Assembly: GCF_020520425.1 (NCBI RefSeq)
Contig: NC_079492.1
Coordinates: forward strand, 114,177,157 to 114,241,156
DNA: 64,000 nt
Direction of reading: 5' to 3'
From: Spinacia oleracea
Lineage: Eukaryota; Streptophyta; Magnoliopsida; Caryophyllales; Amaranthaceae
Positions 57,890 through 64,000 of the stretch are shown piece by piece (the first letter of the stretch is position 1; each line of letters starts with the position of its first letter). The position numbers and the translations under genes are program-made. Under the pieces are notes generated by a model that was not told the origin of the DNA, searched no databases, and worked only from the letters and a program-made list of their open reading frames with translations.

Positions 57890-58490
57890 CTTAAAGCAAA
57901 AGATATAGTGTAAAATTGTGGGTAGGTGTAAAAAAATATAACAAAGTAAGAGAAAGTGTAAGAAAATATGTAAATTTTGTGGGATAAAGGCGTAAGATGA
58001 TACATTTCATGTCCAAAAATAATATAGAACATAATGTAAAGAATATTGTGAAACGGATTTAAACGAAAAATATAAATATCATTTTGAAACAAAGATAGCG
58101 CTATATAAGTTAAAGTCATTTTCAATTACTACCTAGATTTTATTTTTTATCAATTACTGCCTAAAAACCTTCATATGATCATTATTGCTACACAAGTCAA
58201 AGTTGCGTTCAAATTGGCCGGAATATAATATCATAATTCATAATCATGCACATTGGCGATAATTTACTCCATGTTCGTCAACTGAGAGAATTATGGATGA
58301 TTGTGTTATAAATAAATGGGTTTTTGTAACTTTATTTTGTGTTTTAAAAAATCAACTTAGTTAATTTTATGGCATCATATTTTCCGTTAATTTGGCCGGA
58401 ACGATGACTTACGTAGCAATAACAATCCTAATAGAAGGCGTTCTATGTGGTAATTGATAATTTTTTTCTATCTAGGTAATCAATGACAAA
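57890..58490. other. AT-rich spacer
   Basis: No genes or clear element ends; GTAAGAAAATATG-like low-complexity sequence. Confidence 0.35.
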
Positions 58491-61400
58491 TCTATATATT
58501 ATACTAAAAGAGAGAAAATCAATGTGGTGATGGCAAATGTCACTCATTGATTGGCCTCTCTTATAGTATAAAAAAAATTAAATAAAAAAATTATTTTGTT
58601 AACTTTCACCTTATAAAGTATATATTTGATTACAGTTTCCTAAAAAAAAGATATCATTATATACATGGGGAATATTTTGTAAAATATTTTCTATATTTTG
58701 TTAACAAATATAAACAATATGATTATCTTTTTATAAATATTTAGTCCATTATACGAAGTATGTAGTAGGATATTTATGTACATAAATTTTTACAGTAATC
58801 TACCGATTTGTACTTACATAATACGGAGTATATTAGATTACAAATAAATTAGGAAATCAATACAATATGAATAAGATTGTATAAAAAAAAAAAGTTATTG
58901 CAATACTCTATAATATTTTAACAACTAAATTCGATAATTATAGCCGCCAATTATTGTACTATTTTATATTTTAGACGTATTATATTTAGCAAATAAATTC
59001 GATAATTATCACCGCCATTGATAGAATAGTAATATTTAACTACTTTAAAAAAAGTATGTAACTTCCTTAAACATGCATGAGCAAAACTTGCGTAATCTAA
59101 TCTATCTACTACGTAATTCCTCAATTTTTTAGATGCAACTCTTTAATTGTTACATTATATTTTATGTTCACACATCACTCTACTTTATTTTTTTTTTATT
59201 TTTATGATTATTAATATTGTATGATGAACATAGTTACGTATTCCGTAGCCTTTTTTTGAGTTTGTTTAAATATTTACATAATACTACCAAGTTATCTATT
59301 AATCTATATACTATAGTAAAAGAGAGGAAATCAATGTGGAGCTGACAAATGCCGCTCTTTAATTTGCCTCTCTTATAGATATACAAAAATATTGGATAAA
59401 AAAAAGTATTTGATTCTATAATTATTTTGTTAATTTGAACCTCATAAAATATTTGATTCTATTTTCCTCAAAAAAAAAAGTCATTCTTCATATGGGAATT
59501 ATTTTGTAACTTATATTTTCTATAATTTTGTAACAAATATGACAAATATAAGATTATCTTTTTAAAAAAAATTAATCATTATACGGAATACATAGTAGGA
59601 TATTTATAAAAATTTAAATGTCGTCTACTGATATTGGATAATTAGAATACAAATAAATTTGAAAATCAATCAAGTATATGTGATTAAGAGTGTATAAAAA
59701 AATTATAATATTTTAACAACTAAGTTCGATAATTATAGCCCCCATTGGTAGTATGATTTTATACGTAATATATGTAGCAACTACATTCGATATTATCACC
59801 GCCATTGATAGTAATATTTTACTTTTTTTTAAAAAAAAAAAATATGTAACTTCCTTAAACATATATGAACAAAACTTGCGTAATCTAATGTATCTACTAC
59901 AAAACTTGCGTAATCTAATGTATCTACTTATTTCCTCAATTTTTTAGATGCAACTCTTTGATTTTTGTACTATCTATTATATTCACTTATCCCTCTACTT
60001 TTTCTGTTTTTTTGGTGATTATTAATACTATATGATGAACAAAGTCATGTACGGAGTACCCCGTAACTTTTTTTGGATTAGTATAATTTGCACAATATTG
60101 TCATTTTTTAAAAATAATTTTTACTTATTTGATAGTTTAAGATTTTAACAGTTGTTACTTTTAACAACCGTGGAAATAAAATTGGCTAATCCAAAAACAT
60201 GGAAGAAGTAGAAAAACAAGAAAATCAATGTGCAACTAACATATGGTCCTCTCTACTTAAAAAAGCTCCACCAATATTTTAGGTTAAACAATTGAATTAT
60301 ATTTTAGTCAATTTTTAACAATATCTGCATACGTAGTACTATACTAAAATAGAGGCAAATCGATGTAGAGCTGACAAAATGATATTCTCTGATGTGCCTC
60401 TCTTATAATATAAATAACTATCTTATGATAAAATAATTATTATATTTCGTTTTTATTTTACCTACAACGTACCTTCTAATTACTTATGGTAATAATCGAT
60501 TATACTACAAGTTACTTATTTACTAATGACCAATAAATTTATGGAGATGTTTAAGTATTAGATGATTACTCATATGCTTAAGAATGAGTCAAAACAACCG
60601 ATTATACTACTAATCACTTATTTACTTATTCTACCTACAAATGTGTATACTCTGTACTATAGTTTGTGGAGATGACAAACTATATATGTATTTATATCTA
60701 TATGTTCCGTACTATACCAAAAGAAAGTCAAATCGATGTGGGGATGATAAAATGTCGCTATATGATTTGTCTCTCTATCTTATAACATAAATAATGACTA
60801 ATTCTAAACTACTAGATGCAGTATCAATTTTTGTTTGTATATATATACTGGATGCGGATATGTATAACGAATGTTTACCTTAGATCATTTATGATTTGTA
60901 ATCCAATGAATCTTTGCATGCATTTTCTGATAACCGATATAGAAAATCTTATAATAATTGAACATATACTATCAATTATATTATTATAATACTAACATCT
61001 TTCTAAGAATTAGTGTCATATAATGAGTACGGATATGAATAACAAACTTGAACTCTTAATTTTTATATTTTACAAGGTTGTCTCGAACATTTTATATGCC
61101 CAATTTTAATTAACAAAATGAGACCCATAGCAATATTATTTTTTATAACGGGCCCTAGCCTATACTTAATCTTAAATATCAAAAATAAATTTTGCCACAT
61201 TCTCATTATCGTAATATTTTTTCCATAATATTTAAAAGTTAGTTGAAAAGAAAAGTGGGTTATTTATCCAATACATTGATGTCAATATTGCCAATGGGGC
61301 AGGTTTTTCGGGAAACCCCGTGCATCCGCCCCCAAATGGATTATTTGTCGAAAGTAGTGACTGGAACGAGGATAAATTTTAGATTGGACATGCACACGTT

Positions 61401-62330
61401 GCTAATCCTTCATCTAATTGATTATGAATATATAAAAAAAGTTACTACTAACTTACACATTATAATGTTTTATGTATTTACTCAATTACTCTAATCAGAT
61501 AAATGGATTGTCAAAAACTCTAAAATAAGTTTTAAAATTCAAATTACCAAAAAAAAAAAAAAAAACTGAGTAAAAGGGGTGGGGTATTTTAGGCTGGGGT
61601 ACTGGATGCACTGGAGGGGAGTCATGAAGCATGGATAAATTTTACTTTGTACCTCTCGAGACGGGAATTGAGAGTCGTGGGTATCGTTCCTATCATGGAT
61701 GGAGGGGATGGAGATGAGAATTATAGGCGGGTATGAGTATGCAGGCCTCGCCTCGCCTCAAATTCATCTCTAACCGAATAAAATAAATGGTGTAGTTAGG
61801 TGTTAAGTGGTCGGGTAATGAAGTTAATGGGGCGACTGTGCAAGTTTTCACTGTGTATTACTGTCGAAGTGAAGGGTGGATGAGATAATTAAGTTTATTC
61901 TTGACACAAGAGGTGAATGAAAGAGAAAATAAATTTATTTATTACCCTTATTTGTTTTAACTGTTTTAATAAATATGACACCGAATGCGAAATAACAAAA
62001 CCAACCATCATTAATTATTGTCTACTGTATTTCATACTTCCTCCATATTTTGTAATTACACCATCTTAGATTTCACGTTTGTCAATGCAATATTTTAACC
62101 ATTAATATCTCTCTTATACATTTGAAAAGATTATAAAAATTTGATAATTTGAAAATGTATTTCGAGAAGAATCTAACAAGATTCCACATTTACATATAAA
62201 TCACAAAAAATAACTACATAAGAATATGAGAATAGTCCTAAAACCTAAGATGGTGCAATTAAAAAAAATGGAGGAAGTATAAATTTATGTTTAGATTATA
62301 AATCGTGCATCGCACGGGTATTACACTAGT
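58491..62330 (+). mobile_element. Non-autonomous Helitron-like cluster between the LHCB1 genes
   Basis: Starts TCTATATATTATACTAAAAG after an A, and ends with a CGTGC-ATC-GCACG hairpin (62,304-62,316), nine bases, then CTAGT (62,326-62,330) followed by T. TC at the 5' end, hairpin plus CTAG at the 3' end, and insertion between A and T are Helitron signatures. Related 5'-type starts recur at 59,303, about 60,340 and about 60,705, and the first two head roughly 800-1,000-bp diverged direct repeats. No Rep/helicase sequence seen. A Stowaway MITE is nested near the 3' end. Confidence 0.75.
62037..62277. mobile_element. Stowaway MITE nested in the Helitron
   Basis: Inverted repeats of about 36 bp begin CTTCCTCCATATTTTGTAAT and end TGGAGGAAG, with TA on both sides (62035-62036 and 62278-62279). 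241 bp. Confidence 0.88.
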
Positions 62331-63375
62331 TGACTACTAACCTAAATAGTAATTGATCCACAAATTTTCCTAATTAATAATAAGTACTGGTTATTTAAGA
62401 AGTGTATATATACTAAATTCAGATGTATACATACTTAACAATACTATCTACACATGACTCACTAATTTTCGTTATTTTTTTAACAACAAAGTATTCGAGT
62501 TTCAAACATACTACCACAAAGAATCGCTTCGAATCATAATTTAAACACCTAATATGGATGTCAAGTTGTCAACTATCTTAATTGTTAAAGGATTGAGGAT
62601 TAGTACCTAACTCCTTATCGAGGAACTATGTCTCTCATTTTTTTGTCTTTTAATTATTTATTAATCATGCATTCAAAACTTCAAACATATATATTTACCG
62701 CATTTGGTCGATCTGAATAAGCCACAAATAAAGTCGGGCATCGTAAGTTATAAAAGGGGGTAGGAAATTCGTACCTATGGGGCTATGACCTACTCCCTCC
62801 GTACTTTAATACTCGCACCGATTTGACCGATGCGAAGTTTAATACACTTGAATTGAGTTATTAATTTAATGTGTGATAGTTGATAATGAGGTATTTTTTT
62901 TAATATAGTTAGTGGAAAATATGTAAAGAGGTAGTTGGGGTGTGAATTTTTAAATGATTATTAATAAGTAAGTGTGAGAAATAATATAATATTGGTAAAA
63001 CATTTCTCATTTATAGAAGCGGTACAAGTATTAAGAGACGACCCAAAAATAAAAACGGTGCAACAAACCTTTAGTAATTTCTAGTAGGCCAATACTTGAT
63101 TACTGGTTTATACAATCAAGAAGTACATGTGCAAAAGATGAGTTGAGGTTATTAACTTATTATGCATGAAGATCTATCATGGAATTCAGGCTTATTATGG
63201 TCGATCAAGATTTATGGATTTCTTGGAGTAAGCGTCGCTGATCATACGCTAATCATAAAAAATCAAATATATAATATAGATCAAATATATAATATAGATC
63301 AAATAAGGAGTACAATAATTTACATTGATATATCATATATATGCTCAGATCTTTCCTAAAATCCTAAAGGATACT
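62331..63375. other. Downstream region of LHCB1 copy 2
   Basis: No gene. About 62,790-63,060 is a decayed Stowaway-like element starting CTCCCTCCGTACTTTAATAC, with a partly complementary right end. At 62,560-62,640 there is a sequence related to the SINE-like stretch at 56,625. A short AAATATATAATATAGATC direct repeat lies at 63,264-63,302. Confidence 0.4.

Positions 63376-64000
<625 letters not shown>

Overview
This is a nuclear plant genome window. It is AT-rich, contains spliced genes with GT-AG introns, chloroplast transit peptides, LHCII genes and a plant tRNA-Gly, and is packed with plant transposon families. The LHCII protein is very close to spinach-type LHCII and the transposon mix fits Caryophyllales. 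I suggest an Amaranthaceae-like species (spinach, beet or quinoa relatives), but I cannot fix the species from sequence alone.

The left half (about 1-35,400) is nested mobile DNA. (i) 1-7,994 is a minus-strand Ty3/gypsy element of the Tat/Ogre type. It has one complete LTR, a primer binding site, a broken pol with two RNase H domains and no recognisable gag or protease. At its 3' side it carries a plus-strand, spliced antisense ORF. (ii) 8,052-9,204 and 27,702-28,706 are near-identical direct copies of one sequence. (iii) Between them lie a decayed L1-type LINE (9,905-12,128) and a 15.6-kb CACTA transposon (12,129-27,701). The CACTA encodes an intact TNP2-type transposase and a 13-exon second gene that joins a Ptta/En/Spm-type domain to a Ulp1-like protease. 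It also carries two arrays of a 161-bp repeat in opposite orientation and two GATC-rich palindromic minisatellites. (iv) 28,589-34,722 is a second, smaller CACTA-like element with a perfect 3-bp target duplication. It has captured intron-containing fragments of cellular genes, including a TOM1-like (VHS domain) gene, and itself contains a MULE-type MITE with a perfect 9-bp target duplication.

The right half (about 35,600-64,000) is gene-bearing. SLP1 is a Shewanella-like chloroplast phosphatase with 9 exons. MCAT is the malonyl-CoA:ACP transacylase of plastid/mitochondrial fatty-acid synthesis, with 10 exons and a 7.9-kb intron swollen by an RTE-clade LINE and MITEs. They are followed by a small MEA1-like gene (minus strand), a tRNA-Gly(GCC) (minus strand) and two same-strand LHCB1 genes, the second cut by the window edge. 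The LHCB1 genes are separated by about 7.5 kb that includes a Helitron-like cluster with several 5' termini and one 3' terminus. SLP1, MCAT and LHCB1 all act in the plastid (MCAT possibly also in mitochondria), but nothing here suggests they are co-regulated.

The most notable structures are the CACTA with inverted 161-bp arrays, the gene-capturing CACTA, the duplication whose junction coincides with a CACTA end lacking a matching target duplication, and the antisense spliced ORF in the Tat element. Frameshifts in three unrelated coding units coincide with short A-tracts, so some 'pseudogene' calls may reflect sequencing error.
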